From contig ML681995.1 in assembly GCA_007922195.1 (NCBI GenBank), positions 20,451,924-20,515,923 of the forward strand: a DNA stretch of 64,000 bases, given 5' to 3'. A model generated the notes under the pieces. The model saw only the letters and a list, made by a program, of their open reading frames with translations. It did not search any database and was not told the DNA's origin. Every line of letters begins with the position of its first letter. Positions within the stretch are counted from its first letter, which is position 1. This stretch comes from Podocnemis expansa. Taxonomy: Eukaryota; Chordata; Testudines; Podocnemididae. The translations under genes were made by a program, and so were the position numbers. This document shows, piece after piece, positions 10,310 to 23,562 of the stretch.

Positions 10310-13300
10310 CAGATATTTGAGGCAACCAATCCTAAAAGGATTCTAGCATTATTTAGGGATTCAACACAAGTGATGGATTCAAATTATGTCAGGGTGGGGA
10401 AGCATTTTCTTTCCCTGTGAGCTCCAAATGTATTTGGTTGTTCTCATCAATGAAGTATGGGTCAGACGTCTGGGCTGTGTGACTTGGGTTGACTAGCTTG
10501 TTGGTCAATATGCAAAAACAGTTCTGCTGGCAGGAATTCTCCTGCACTGAGTGCAGAGGAGACATACGTGTCTTCTTAACTGCACTGACAGTCTTACAAG
10601 ACTTGCCTGTGTGACTGATGAGTGGATTCAGAAGTGTTATGTGGCACTGGAGTTCTGTCTTTCCGCCTGTGCACCTTATCTCAGAAATGCAATGTTTTCT
10701 CTGTTACCAGGAAGGGAAGTGGATGCTTTAAAGTTCCTGCCGGACTTGCGTCTGCCCTGGCATGCTTCAATAGGAAGAGAGGTCAAACACATCATTTTCT
10801 GCTCATAGCTAGTTAGACGATTGTGCCGTTATCTGACAGTTGCAGCTCTAGCCACTGGAGCTGACTGCTTGCCAGCTATAGTCTAGGACAACTGTAAGCC
10901 ACTGCATTTGGGTTGGCCTCAGAGTTGACCTGGACAAAAAAGTACCCTGTGTCTGTCTACTAAATATGATACAGCTGTAGCATATTTGATCAGTGCGTCA
11001 TGCTCTGCTCCGGGTGACCACTGACTGAGTCCATTTTAAAGTCCTATTCATTTACTAATCCTTAAGTTGTCTAACTAGCTCAGAAGCTGCCCCTTCTCAC
11101 TCTGCATCATGCAATGGGCCCCAAATCCAGCAGGGACATTTGGCTAAGATCTCAGGGTACGACTAGCTACAAAGAGAGCTCTTCCAGTGCAGGGCCTGCA
11201 GCTGTCAGGACTGACTTTTCAACCTGAGTTGTACTATCTTTCAGACATTGCAGCATATACCTCTTCAAGTAAGTGTTTGCTCAGAGGATTGGCAGGGCCC
11301 ATGATTTCACTCGGACCCTGATCCCTCAGATAAGAGATCATGATGGGGGATTGGAAGTATGAGAACTATGCTCCCACAGAGGGGCATCTCTTGCATTTAG
11401 GTAGGAATGCTCAGGTTTATTACAATGATGGGGCCCTTAGAAATCTGTCAGATGCAATCAGGAAAACTATAAAACACACTATAGCTGTGAAAAATAAGTG
11501 AACAAAGTAAATGCTACTTATATTTTATAAGTTACGTTGCTTGCAGGTATGCAAAGTTCAGTGATTTTAAAAGGTAAGAAAGACTTCTGTCTCTTACAAC
11601 CTCACTTGCCCTAAGGAATCAAAACAAGGAAGGAAATAACTACCCCCCACAGCCCCCTCCACACAATTATGCCATGAACGACAAACGAGTGGATGGGTGT
11701 CATGTGCTATCAGTTTACATAAGAAATAAATAGGCTTCTATCTTCTTGGAACCCAGATGACCACATGCCAAACTCTTGAAGTATTAGTATCACTAGAACT
11801 AACCTGGCTAAATGTTTAGAGAAGATACTTAAAATAATCTCAGGATTCATGACAAATGAGTGAGGTGCCAAATATATCTGTAACAAAAGGAGGTAAAATG
11901 TTACTATCTAAACAGAAGTTTATGACAGTCTCTGAAAAGCTATTTAAGAACTGCTACCTCCTAAGCATTTTCCATGGCTGCACATCATGCTTTTTCTGAT
12001 GAGTACCAATATGAAAAAGCTCTGTCCTATGCCACTATTGTCATAAGACGATGAGCTGTCTTCCTGTGCTGAGCAGCCAATTGTATAAAAACTGTTTACA
12101 ATGCTGACAAAGCACGGTGTCAGGTAACATCTGCTGACCAACTCATTCCTCATCAGAACAGCACTTTGACAATCTTTCTGGGATACTCCCCTGCGACCAG
12201 CAACATGATAAGTTGAGAGAAGGAAGGAGAAGGGCTTAGGAATCAGAATTCCCAAGGGTTTTGTACCATTGTCTGTGGCTGGTTTAGCAACATGAAGTTA
12301 CTTTTCATGTCTATTTGATCACAGCATTGGTGATTAGTTAGCGACAGTGGAATTTTTGTTAACTGAAGATTTTGTAGCTGTTTTCAGTGGTGCAAAACCT
12401 CTCCATGTTAACACCCAGAAAAGGGCTGGCGCTCCCTGGGCATTGCACCAAAATACCACTCAATTTAGGACAAAAATCCAGCATGGTGCAAGCCATGGCA
12501 CAAAAGAGGAAGCCTCCTGAAATTAAAGCATGTTCAAGAGAGGACAGCCTTGCTGTGAGCTAAGCAGTTTACTGGGTCCTAGAGGAGGAGCCAGACCACC
12601 CCAGCTTGCAGCATTTCATGCCATCTTGCTCATCATCTGGGGTACTTTCAGTTATACATGCTTAGTCCAAAAGGAACCAAATAAAACCAAGACTGTCTAC
12701 TCCAACAGCTCATTCAGGTTGGAGATGGCTATTGTAAATGGAGACTGTAAAGACTGCCTATTCTCTGAAATCAACTTAGGTCTGTCTCAACCAAAACTCA
12801 CTTTAATTCTGTGTAAGTCTGAAAATATATACTTTTTTAATTTACATTTTAGGAACCCAGGACAAAATGACAAAAGATCTACCCTGCAGCTATACTGAAT
12901 TTATATTGTATTTTCTTTTCATCATGTTCCATTGCTTTATAGGACCCACCCTTTCCTGTCCACACTAGAGTAGATTGTCATAAAAAGGCCCCCTCTACAC
13001 TGTAGGAAACAGTAGATGCAATGGCCTTGCCACATGTTAGTCCCTGGCAAATTTTAAACAAACAAAAACAAACAAACAAAAGGTTAGTTTGGCAGTGTGG
13101 ACCAGACTTAACTTGTTTAGCTTTCCTGAATTTTTCTATAGCCTTGAATTGCAACAGGCAAGCAGTTCAGCTGAGGGAAGAGTTTAAAAGCTGTGTCAGA
13201 AATCTTGTCAAATTATCTTACATTTCCTATCCACCTACTAGTTACTGGTGTGAGCTCCAGGCCATAAGCCTTTTGTCTTTCGGTGTTTTTCTTCAACCCA

Positions 13301-14954
13301 AAGGAAAGGCAACTAAAAACCAGTGAGACAATAACCTTTCCATCTCAGAACCCCTTAATGCTAATACTTCTCAATATGATTAAGCTGTGCTGTCGCGGAA
13401 CCCCTATGAGAGTACAAAATACGCTAGGTGCCAGAGACACCAGAGAAGTATGTTGCCCTTTCACAATATGTGTGTCTTCAAACTTGTCTAGTTCCCTTAA
13501 ATCTGCTTCACAAGCCCTTCCTGAGAATGAAGAGCATTAGTGTGGTCTATCAAAACAGCTCAGCTAAACATGGATTGCAAAATTCCTGTTGGGGAGGAAC
13601 TGGGTGTGGACCAAGGACCAGGCCAGAATGCCCACTAACTGTGAGGACCTACTAGCAAAAATCACCTCTTGAATGCATCACCACAAAGTCTGTTGCATAG
13701 AACGTTGGCAGTGACTGCATGTGACCAGGGTGTATTGAACTTGTGTGAAGGATGTGAGTTTTACCAAGACACTTAAAAAACCAAACAACAAAACCACAAT
13801 CTCCCAAAAACTAACACACACATCCCCTTCAGCGGTCCAATCTTACCTACACAAGTCTTCGACATCTGACACTGACTACACCGACTGTAACGAAACTTCT
13901 TCAATGAACTATATTAGGAAGGATATAATTTTGAGGTCTCTATTATGGATAGCTATCATATTAGCACATGAAGATGTTTTGGTGCCCAGGTATTAGTATG
14001 GAAACGCCTCTCTAATTCTAGCCATTCTTTCAACTGCTGGCAATTGCTGATCTTTGGCAAGTAAGTTTTCCATTTGTTACCCCCACCCCTCATTTTTAAT
14101 GCACCAATGAATAGTTTGTTCCCCAGGGACCTGAACAGATGAAATTCCTTCTGAGATTTATTTAAAACTGATATAAATCTGGGGTGGAAGAGTTAGAGTT
14201 GAAGCTTTGGAGTTGCGATAACATAGCGCACAATACCATGGATTTATTAACAAAAGCAAGGGAATCATTTGCACTCAAAACAATAAATGCTGCATGCTCG
14301 AGCCTGCATTCTATGCTTTACTGATAGTAAAGTCAGTGTTCACCTCATGCTGATGACTTGCTTAGTAACAATCTAGAGAGTCGCTTGAAGCTTTTGCTTG
14401 CATTTAAATTCTTGCATTTATGGAGGCTACTGACTTCCAAGGGAAATCTAAGCAGATGTTTACCAAAACTAACAAGTGTGGCCATAATTCCCCCATTTCA
14501 TTTTTTAAAATGGAATGGAGACAATCAACTTTCTCGTCATCTAATTTTTTTAACCCCCTGCTGTGTTTATTTTTGGAACATGTTCTATTTTCAGTAGTTT
14601 CAGTATATTAAAATGATGCTACTTCATCTAGCATCCCCAGTTATCAGTGTAAATAAATAATAAAGTATCAGATTTCCAGTTCCTTCCAAGTTCCTATCTG
14701 CTAGTCAGAAGACAAGAGCAATGATCCACAATGCTAACAGGAGACTTCCAGGAATTCAGTAAATTGTGATCTGAAGTTTTTAAAGTCTCTTTCAAAATAT
14801 GCTTCTTTTAAAGAGAAATGGGACTGAACTGTAAAGCTCAAATGTGAATTTATCTAAAAGCTTTGGAGTCTTTGACTGCAGTATGTTAGTTATGGTAAAA
14901 GCCAGCCAGTAATTTCTGGCCGGCTTCTACAGCTAAATTTCACCAAGATTCAGG
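10310..14954. other. Anonymous interval, no gene seen
   Basis: Frames of 80-120 codons near 11.9-12.9 kb and 13.0-13.5 kb overlap other frames and carry no recognisable domain. There is an AAAC-rich stretch at about 13060-13081. No bounded repeats or RNA genes identified. Confidence 0.5.
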
Positions 14955-15025
14955 GGATGAAATGCTGGTGCCAGTGAAGTCAAGAACTAAATTCCCACTG
15001 ATATCAGTGGGAAAGGATTTCATCC
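14955..15025. repeat. Palindromic ancient repeat (MITE-like)
   Basis: GGATGAAAT at 14955-14963 is inverted as ATTTCATCC at 15017-15025, and the interior holds a perfect 18-bp palindrome CCCACTGATATCAGTGGG at 14994-15011. The related core CCACTGACTTCAGTGG lies at 15484-15499. Confidence 0.6.
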
Positions 15026-15473
15026 AGGATGACAAGATCTTGGGTTCAGGCTCATCTACACTCCTAAAAGGAGGGGGAAATATAAAATAGATGTTTTATA
15101 GTGTCCTTTACATCTCAGGAAACTAGCTAGTTCTCAGATTAATGTCACACAGAGAATTAAGAGTTATAGTAGTCAGAATTTCTACCTGGAGTGAGCCCTG
15201 ATAGGACAACGTCCCTGATCTGAGTTTTAGCATGGCCAGCTTCCCCTGTTGTTGGTGCCTGATTACGGCAGTTACTTGTAATGGTAGCAATTAGGGAGAG
15301 GCAGATACCGTAATATTGCTCAGGCAAAACAAGATGATTTAACTATAGGAATTAAAGCTAATTAGGATAAAAATTTCAGAAGTCCTTAAGTCACTACGCA
15401 CCTAAGATCCATTAGAAAACAATAGGACTTTGAAAGTTTTATCTTAAGTGCCTGTAATGTTAAACTCATAGAG

Positions 15474-15511
15474 CTTGATCTTTCCACTGACTTCAGTGGG
15501 TTTGAATCAAG
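15474..15511. repeat. Short palindromic repeat related to 14955-15025
   Basis: CTTGAT at 15474-15479 and ATCAAG at the other end enclose CCACTGACTTCAGTGG. It resembles a folded relic of the same inverted-repeat family. Confidence 0.45.
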
Positions 15512-16548
15512 TTCATAGCATAAAATGTTACTACTCAGTAATGACAGAGAAAGGATGGGTTATCAAGAACCTTTTGAAGGGAAAAATCAAATCACTCATA
15601 AATCATGGTACTGACTGCAAAAAGTAATTACTGTCCATAAATGGCATTACTCATCAAGGACACAGATCCAGTACTTCATAAAGACAGGCATTTTCTCTGT
15701 GCTCTGTTGACATACAGTAGATCAGTTTAAACTGCGAAGCAGTAACTTCACATAGTAACAAGCTTCTTCTGCAATGTCATGGTCTCTTTCACATTTCAGA
15801 TAAGATTATCAGCAAGTTTATGATTTGTTATTAATAAATAAGATTTTGCAGACTCAGAAAAGATGGATGAAGTTATGTTGTCATAACAGTAAACCCAAAG
15901 AAATGATCTGACATGAAGAATGACTCCTTATATAACTGAGAACTTTTCAAACATAGAGACTATTAAACTACTTTCCCAGTCTGCCAGACTATATAATTTG
16001 ATATCACAGCTCACCTTGCACATTCTCCATAGTGCTGTTTGCTACAGATGGCTGAATAGTTACCACTGATTCCTGAATATTTCCACCAACAAAAGGAATC
16101 AGAACTGCTCATTATGATTCATAAGTTCATATTGTTCATTATTCACACATACTTGAAGACCAATCAAGGCTTATTGAAAATATTTGAATCCTGAAAGTTT
16201 AACAGGAATGTTTTCTTGTTCTAAACGTTACACATGCAAAATAGTTTTCAGTAGCTCCCTGTTTAAAAAGTTTAACTCACCCAGTGAGTGAGTGGAAGCA
16301 ATACCATACAACTTACGTGTCTGACCAAATACCATGAATAATGAACAGCAGGTAATTAAGAGTCACGGTTTCAAAAGTCCCAGAATCTCATTTTCAAAAG
16401 AGCCCTAAGAACCCATGTACCTATCTCACTTCTGAAAAAGAAGCTTAGTCATTTAGGCACTTTGAAAATTTTATCCAAAATTAAGTTTGCAAATGGCTTT
16501 GATGCTAAACATCAGTCATCCAAACTATTTAGCAAAAATACTTAGAAA
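15512..16548. other. Anonymous interval, no gene seen
   Basis: Around 16.35-16.49 kb, blocks such as TTCAAAAG and TTTGAAAATTTTATCC recur in both orientations and resemble an old inverted repeat, but no ends could be set. Confidence 0.45.
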
Positions 16549-17073
16549 CAGGACCATCTCTATGGGGTGCGGGCCTGCAGCAATTGGCCTGTGGGGGGCC
16601 CCAGTGTTGCAGGGGGTGGGGTGGACCAACCCAGAGGTTGGCCCTGCACTCCTGCCCCTCCCCTGAGCTGGGAGGGGGAGCGGGCCAGGCCAGGGCCTAG
16701 GCTCTGCTCTCCTGCCTGCACCACCTCTGGGCTGGCAATCCCCGCAGCTAGGGAGGAACAGTCGGCTTACAGGAGGGGTGGGAGAGTGGAGCCCGCCTCT
16801 GGGCTGGCGCACTCCACCCCTGGGCTGGCTGCTCTGCCCCGGAGGTGGAGCGAGCCAGCCCAGATCAGAGGCCAGTTTCCACACTTTGCACCCCCCCTTC
16901 TTGCTGCTTTCGGCTCTGCGCCAAAGGCAGTGGGGAGAGGGTGGGGGACAGCACAAGTGTAGACGGTAGCAGTTTGGGCGCCACGCTGCCCTGCTCATGG
17001 CAGGACAGTGCCCACAGAACTGTGGGGCCAGGGGCAATCGTCCCTCTTGCCCCTTCCCTCCAGGATGGTCCTC
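16549..17073. mobile_element. 525-bp GC-rich hAT element with 8-bp target duplication
   Basis: Begins CAGGACCATC and ends GATGGTCCTC (terminal inverted repeats of about 10 bp, one mismatch). It is flanked by CTTAGAAA (16541-16548) and CTTACAAA (17074-17081), 7 of 8 identical. Strong GC-content jump relative to its flanks. Long frames on both strands (up to 187 codons) arise from GC-rich low-complexity sequence and carry no transposase motifs. Confidence 0.85.
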
Positions 17074-17122
17074 CTTACAAATAACCAATAAATAGTTAAA
17101 TGGCTTTGTTAAATCAGACAGA

Positions 17123-17212
17123 CAAGGCGTGTGAGGTAGTATCTTTTATCGGACCAGCTTCAGTTGGTGAAAGAGGCTTCCAAGCTCACAGAAGTCTCCT
17201 CTTTAGGTGTGG
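17123..17212 (-). repeat. Terminal-repeat family 2 copy
   Basis: On the plus strand: GTGAGGTAGTATCTTTTATC, GGACCAGCTTCAGTTGGTGAA and AGAGGCTTCCAAGCTCACAG. It is the inverse of the copies at 10237 and 34046. The stem and GAAA blocks are degraded. Confidence 0.65.
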
Positions 17213-18596
17213 TAAGACACTCAGATCAGAATTCATTCATGAGCCATTTGTTAAGAGGCTGAATCCACAATGAATATGGTTGATAATGATAAACATACAG
17301 ATTAATGATAGTGATAAGTGCTACTGCTCTCTTCATTTGTTTTATGCACAATGAACAAAACAGGTTATCAAAAGCAGGTAACAGAGTGTAACACAGCAAA
17401 TACCCTTTCACTTCACAGCTTGTTTCTCAAACTGGAGAAGAGCCAGCCTTTCACACTCCATGTTAATTCAATCTTGAATGTGAAGAAGGAAATGCAGGAA
17501 CATTTATGTCCATAATAAAACTTTGCAACAGAACAGCTATGTTGCACTTTATAAACAGACCTGAAATTAGCATGCTCAGGCTGGACAAAAGCTCAAATAA
17601 AGTTTGGCACCCACGTCCAACTCCTAGGCATTGGGCCACTTGAGATTGGACTCACTGAAGAAGGAGAATGCAGTCTGAGCTGAAAAGTGCTGACTGCAAT
17701 GCTCTTGCAACATCTCCCAATAATCAGTTCTTCCACTTACCATCCAGCATCTGTGCGAGCTCAAGTAAGCACAAGCCTTGCCTACCATCTGAATGGGGCA
17801 AGGTCATGAAGATAAGGTTAAAAATAAAAAAAGGGAGTGGAAATGTGAACAAGGAAGAAAGGGCAGAGAAATAAACCAAAGAAAGAAAAGTCACAAGGGG
17901 CAAAACATCAATCATTATGGTATTGTCTGGATGTGTTTAAGAAATCATATTTTCTTGAGTACATGGAGCTTTTTGTCCACTACTTACGTGGCAGTTCAAG
18001 AAAAGCAATACGGCACTCATGAAAGCCTTCTGCTCTTTAAAAACTCAACACAGCAAGACGATGGTATGGAAACTGAAGTCTTCTAGCTACAGAACAACAA
18101 ACTTTAATGGGAAGTGATTTAGTTTAATTTTAAATCAACAACTCTACCACTACAAACTGCACTGACCTCACCATATAACCATAAATGGTGAAAATCTTCT
18201 CATCATTACTAACTGGACTGAAAATAAGAAACCTTACTTCATGCAGACTACAAAATAGCCAGCAGAGGATAAATTTTTGGACACCATTAATTCAGTCATT
18301 CTTAGTTAGAGATAAAAGGCCCTATGGTCCATTATATAGCTCTCCATGTTGGTCAGTTTACAGCAAGGGGTGTCTGACTTATAATATTATTTTTAAAAGA
18401 CACTACATTTCAGAAATATATTTCAGTTTTAGTCATTTTTCAACTGAAAGTGGTGTTTCTTTATATTCAATTAGAAAATAATGGTTGGTCTCAGGTGCTT
18501 AAATATGAGATCAGCAAGGGAATGGGAAAGTCCACCATGGCCTGTGCTTCTAGCCTCTGACTCAGGAGTCCACCTCAAACATCTCCAAGCATCTGA
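17213..18596. other. Anonymous interval, no gene seen
   Basis: AT-rich with short overlapping frames only. No feature supported. Confidence 0.5.
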
Positions 18597-18680
18597 CAAA
18601 GTGGGATTTTCTATCACAAAAGCTTATGCAAAAAATAAATGTGTTAGTCTTTAAAAGTGCCACAGGACTCCTTGCTTGAG
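18597..18680 (+). repeat. Penelope-type terminal repeat (family 1)
   Basis: Reads CAAAGTGGGATTTTCTATCAC, AAAAGCTTATGC, GTTAGTCTTTAAAAGTGCC and ACAGGACTCCTTGCTTG. The hairpin survives partly, and GAAA has become AAAA. Confidence 0.75.
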
Positions 18681-21600
18681 TCCGCCTCTGAATCTGCAGT
18701 CAGCATAGTTGCTGCTTATAAATTCCAATCATTAAGAGCAAGGAGGAGATGGGAAAGTAACTGTTCAAAGAAGCTGCCCATTCAGAACCAGCTAGGATAG
18801 TCTCATTCTATTCAATTTATTTCATATTTCTAAATAATCTACACACTATCTATCTTCATAACATGAATTTACTTGAGCTGGTATATACAGACCAAGCTAA
18901 GTCCTGCAGTAGGCAGACTTGTATTAGCATCTGTTTAGATGTGTTGTACGTAGACTACTCTACGGTGAACATTACCTCCTCAGTAATGAGCCCAGATTAC
19001 ATTCCATAGTGATATACAGCAATATGCAACTCCAGCTGGCTGTTTTATTGACATAAAAGGGCAGAGTTCTTCATGAAAAAATTACATACGCTTCAGAAGC
19101 CATGCAATGTACTGTGAACAAATGCTCATCTCTTGAATATTGTATAAAGTACGTATTGTACCACCATTGATGATGTAGAAAAGTACTTCTCCCCACTTCA
19201 CTTAACTATTTATTTTCTTCTTAATTAGGAACTAGGCTTTTAACAATCATGTTTACTTGCTATGATGTTGTTTGGCAGGTTACTGAAACACCTTAATAAT
19301 AGTCCACAAAAATAAAAAAAAGACGTCAACGGTTTATTTCTTAGGTAACATTGAAGGCAGTCAACTGTTAAATAAACATTACTGCACTTTGGTTATTTTT
19401 GTTTATGCTACCCTTTAGAACCTTGAAAATATGCATATTTTTTCCATTTATGGTCTTGACTACATTGCAGATTTTGATGTGTTTGTGGTATTATCTACTG
19501 TTTCTCTCTTTCCTCCCCCCACCCCCCCAACTTGCATGGTGAGATGTGATCCTGGGAGATAGGTGACCCTGCATTGATTCCTAACTGTGTCATGCACCTC
19601 TTCTGTGACCTGGGGCAATTCACTTGCAGTCAGATTTTGAAAGCCATTTTCCATGCCCATAACATGCAGGTGGAATTCTTTGTAGGCATAATTTTTCCCT
19701 CACAATAACATGCTTCTACAATTTAGGTCTTTTAGAAGTTTCATCTGTTAACTGCACAGTGGCCTTATGGAGGCTAAGGCCCTGTCCTGTGAGATGTCCA
19801 GCACACGGTAAAAGACAAACCTTGAATAAATGAAGCATTTTATTTTATGGATGCAATTATCTACACAGACATCAAAACCATAAACATTGCAAAGTAACTG
19901 CTTCAACCCACTAATTCGACACCCATAAGAGCTAAACTGCAACTGCAAAATGGAGATACAATCATGAGTAGGCTAAAAATTTGGCCCTTCATCTCTGTGC
20001 TTCAAATATCTCCTTCCAAATTAGGAGATCATACTTCACCACATGGAAGTGTTGCAAAACTAGACTTTCTAATGTCACTTTCTTGGCTTAGACTCTGCAA
20101 ACATTGTGCAGTGGTACTGGTGCAGGGGGTGTAATTTAAAGATCTTGAAAGTTGTTTTCACCCACAGACAATGGAGGGTAAGGGAAGTGGAAGAGTGGCC
20201 TAGACTAGCCAATCCTAACCCACCCTGTGCTGGTCTTATCTGTGCAGAGTATAAAGTATGCCTTTCATCCCCACTTTTCAAAGTTGTAAGACGCTGCTAT
20301 GAATTTGGAAAACTCAGAGCATATTTCATGTAATAGTGAAAATAGCATGTGAATAAAATATGCACTTGGAGTGGGAAAACTGGACTAAGATTGTCAGGGG
20401 ATCTGTCATAGGAAAAATTATATGTGGAAATTTCACCCTGTAACTTCTGAATCAAAACACCTCTCCCTGCACTGGTGCTCCTTCAGAAGAGATGCACCAA
20501 GAACCAATAACACCCTGGCTCTCTCCTCAGCATGAAAGACGAAAGGCCCAAGTCATAAAAACATAACCTGGCTCATTTCCACACAGTTCTTACATACTTG
20601 ACTTGGGAAGTGTGGAATGTCCATTTCCATGTAAATTAGGAATTTTAGCAACCGCTTAAAAGTACCCTTTTCATCTTAAACCAATACCTACCTACCTTCC
20701 ATACCTTGTGGGTGGTATGCTCCAAAGGGACAGAGGCAGATAGGAACAAGAGTAAGTCAGAGTCAAATGGATCTGGGCAGACTCTTCCTGTGTTTTGGAA
20801 TCTCTTTACCAAATGAAATGCTTGTGAGCCTGGCAGTGCCTCCGCCATGCCAGATGAGCCCTCAACTGAGAAGATGAATTATCATGCCATAAACATAGGA
20901 CTTGGAACATGTGAATTTTTTTTCCACACACGCCAACCCTCCTCTTTGCCCCCCCACCCCAAAGTCAGAACACATGTCAGTTAACAAGAGAACAAAACAA
21001 ATCCCAAACCCTTTGTGTTTTAGCAGTCCAACAGAATCCTAGATCCGGTTTTCATCGGTCAGTTTTACCACATAAATTATGTTGGTTAGAATGTGATTTT
21101 TACCTAAATAGTTATACTGGGAAAAGTCACAACTTGAGCACAATTATACTGATGAAAAGGTCCTTATATTAGGATATCTAATTCCCCTTTCCCTGCAGCA
21201 ATAAAATGAAGTGCTTAGACTGCCAGTATCCTGGTAAAACTACGTCCACATTAGGTAGGTTCTATCCCTGTTTGGGGTTACGTCGGTAGTGTTAAAGTAG
21301 TATAGATTTCAAAACTAGACAGGCCTGATACTTTTAGCCTGTGTCCTGTTCTCCCTCATCATCGTCTCTGCAGAGGCTGGAATTAAGCTACCCCTTTGTA
21401 ATTCTTTTGCCAGTTAAATTAAAGTAACAAGGTGAAGAAGATAGCGTCTAATATTGAAAATGCCTCATTGTAAATGGAAAGGAAATTTAAAAAAACATTT
21501 CACCATGGATCTACCTTACTCCTGTGGTAAACTGCCTCATCACCTAAGCTTTTGCCCATATGCAGGTACATACAGCAATATAATTTTAACTTAAAAAAAA

Positions 21601-22806
21601 AAGTAGACTCTTCAGTAGCCAACACAGATTAATAGAACAACACAATTTACTTGTTAATTTAGCATGATCCTGTTCCTTCTTTTTCACAGTGTATGTCAGT
21701 GGGCAAGATAAAATGTTTCAGAACACAATTTTTGTTTCTCATTTTTAGGTTCATTGCAAACTTCATAAATCATGGATTTCTGATAGCTATCAAGCCTAAA
21801 ATATTATAGTTTTCAGAGTCTATCAAAATACATGTACAGCCATATTGGTATTAACACATATATATTTTGCCCTACATGTTACTTTCAGGACTGGCAATCT
21901 GTTATGTTCCTGACTCCACACACAAATCAGCTTCTAGGAATGTTAGCACAGCTGCAAAACATTTAGATGACTGTATTCAATAGAATTTTCTTCCTTTTTT
22001 TTTTTTTTTACTTAGTTAGGTCACAGTGTTACAGGACAATTATTAGTAAAAAATATATGGTGGAAGTGTTACCTGACGTTGCTTTGCTCGACTACAAAGT
22101 GAAAATGCATTCATCTAATCCAGGTTCATACCTAGAACCAGATAGCAATTGGCTATTTGACTGAATGTTTCTTTTAGATATAGAAGTTTTTTAAGCTATC
22201 TTGTTTAGTTTTGCAAACTAGTTGCTCCTCATACAGACATTCAACAGACATATATAGTATAATTCATTTAAAAGGCCTGATAAGGGAACTAATCTCTAGT
22301 CATTAAATAGCAAAAGGAATAGTAAAATGCATGAATTTCTGGAAAAAAATACTGAGTGAGGAAAAACTATTGAACTGTATATTGGAATAGAACTGATACT
22401 AAGGCCACATCAAAACTGAAACAAACCATTTCTCAAAAGAGTGAATAATAGAATAAGGAAACTACTGGATCTGAGAAAAAAGTGTTGCGTGGGGGAGTTA
22501 TTTTTACACCAGAAGAGGAAAAGCTGAAGACAAGTAGACTTTAATGCTTCTGAAAGCTGTAATTTCTTTTCTTTAGAACATCTCTTTCAAAAAGGAAGAG
22601 TAAACAAAAGAAGGATTTTACCTCACAAACCTTAAGATACTTTTGCAGTAACAGCAAAGGTGTTACTCAAATTAATGCACACATTTTCCATACAAGATTA
22701 TGGCAATATAATAAATATAACTCATATGAATATAGTTATAATATAATAAAACTGGGTTGTAGGTTTTCACTCAAATGCAAAGTCTGTAAGGAAACATAGT
22801 AGAAGC
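18681..22806. other. Anonymous interval, no gene seen
   Basis: No coding-like frame, RNA gene or bounded repeat recognised. Small homopolymers occur near 21.59 and 22.0 kb. Confidence 0.5.
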
Positions 22807-22900
22807 TAAACAAACAAGGAGTCCTGTTGGCACTTTTAAAGACTAACAAATTTATTTATCGCATGAGCTTTGACGGGAGAAAATCTCACTCCGTCAGACA
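22807..22900 (-). repeat. Penelope-type terminal repeat at the end of the Penelope-like element
   Basis: The plus strand reads GGAGTCCTGTTGGCACTTTTA, GACTAACAAATTTATTTATC, GCATGAGCTTTGACGGGAG and GTCAGACACTTTG. It abuts the 3' side of the Penelope-like coding remains, linking the dispersed family-1 repeats to this element. Confidence 0.75.
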
Positions 22901-23289
22901 CTTTGAAGGGGGGAAACTTACAGAATGGGAGAAAAATAAATGCAGGTAAGTGTAAGTCATGGGATCAGGTCACACTGTAACAGCAAATCAAAACAGTTGT
23001 TAATGTTCAAACACTGGGAAATAGCATACAGAGGTGAGGTCAAATCACCTGTTGTAAAGAAGAAAAAAAAAATCCAAAGTCTCTATTTAGCCCTGAAGCA
23101 ACACAGTTTAATTGGCAAACAAAATTCAAGCTCTGCAGCTTTTCTTTGAAGCCTGAGCACAGCAATTAGTAAATCATTAATGGAGTGATCAGGAAAATTG
23201 AAATGCTCATCCACTTGATTTAGAATGTTTTGATTTCTGATGTCAGTTTTGTGCCCATTTATTCTTTTGAGCAGAGACCGTCCTGTTTG

Positions 23290-23562
23290 TCAAATACATA
23301 TGGCAGAGGGGCATTTCTGGCATATGATGACATAAATCACATTGGTGGATAAGCAGGTGAGTGAGCCTTTGTTGGAGTAGTTGGTTTTATTAGGTACTGT
23401 AATAGTGTCTTTTGTGCAGATAGGTGAGCAAAGTTGGCAGTGTGGTTTGTTGCAGGGATATGTGCCTGCATTAATGGTTCTGTTGTTAGGTCTGTAGTTG
23501 CTGCTGAGTATCTGCTTCAGGTTGGGAGGCTGTCTGTAAGCAAGGAGAGGTCTGTCTCCCAA
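23290..23562 (-). pseudogene. Penelope-like GIY-YIG endonuclease remnant
   Basis: Open frame of 90 codons with the Cys/His-rich linker typical of vertebrate Penelope-like elements (PCNKPHCQLC, then ICQKCPSA). It ends at a TGA where the family has Gly after Tyr-Ile, and the next residues in frame (QTGRSL, RINGHKTDI) are still recognisable. A single nonsense change thus cuts the nuclease at its active-site motif. Confidence 0.8.

Noticed and set aside
11944..12898. Frames of 103 and 122 codons as possible exons
   Set aside because: No recognisable motif, no consistent splice signals, and other frames overlap them; not enough to call a gene.
16525..17088. 187-codon minus-strand frame and 131-codon plus-strand frame
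   Set aside because: Both lie inside a GC-rich hAT element with target duplications; composition is Pro/Gly/Arg-rich low complexity with no domain.
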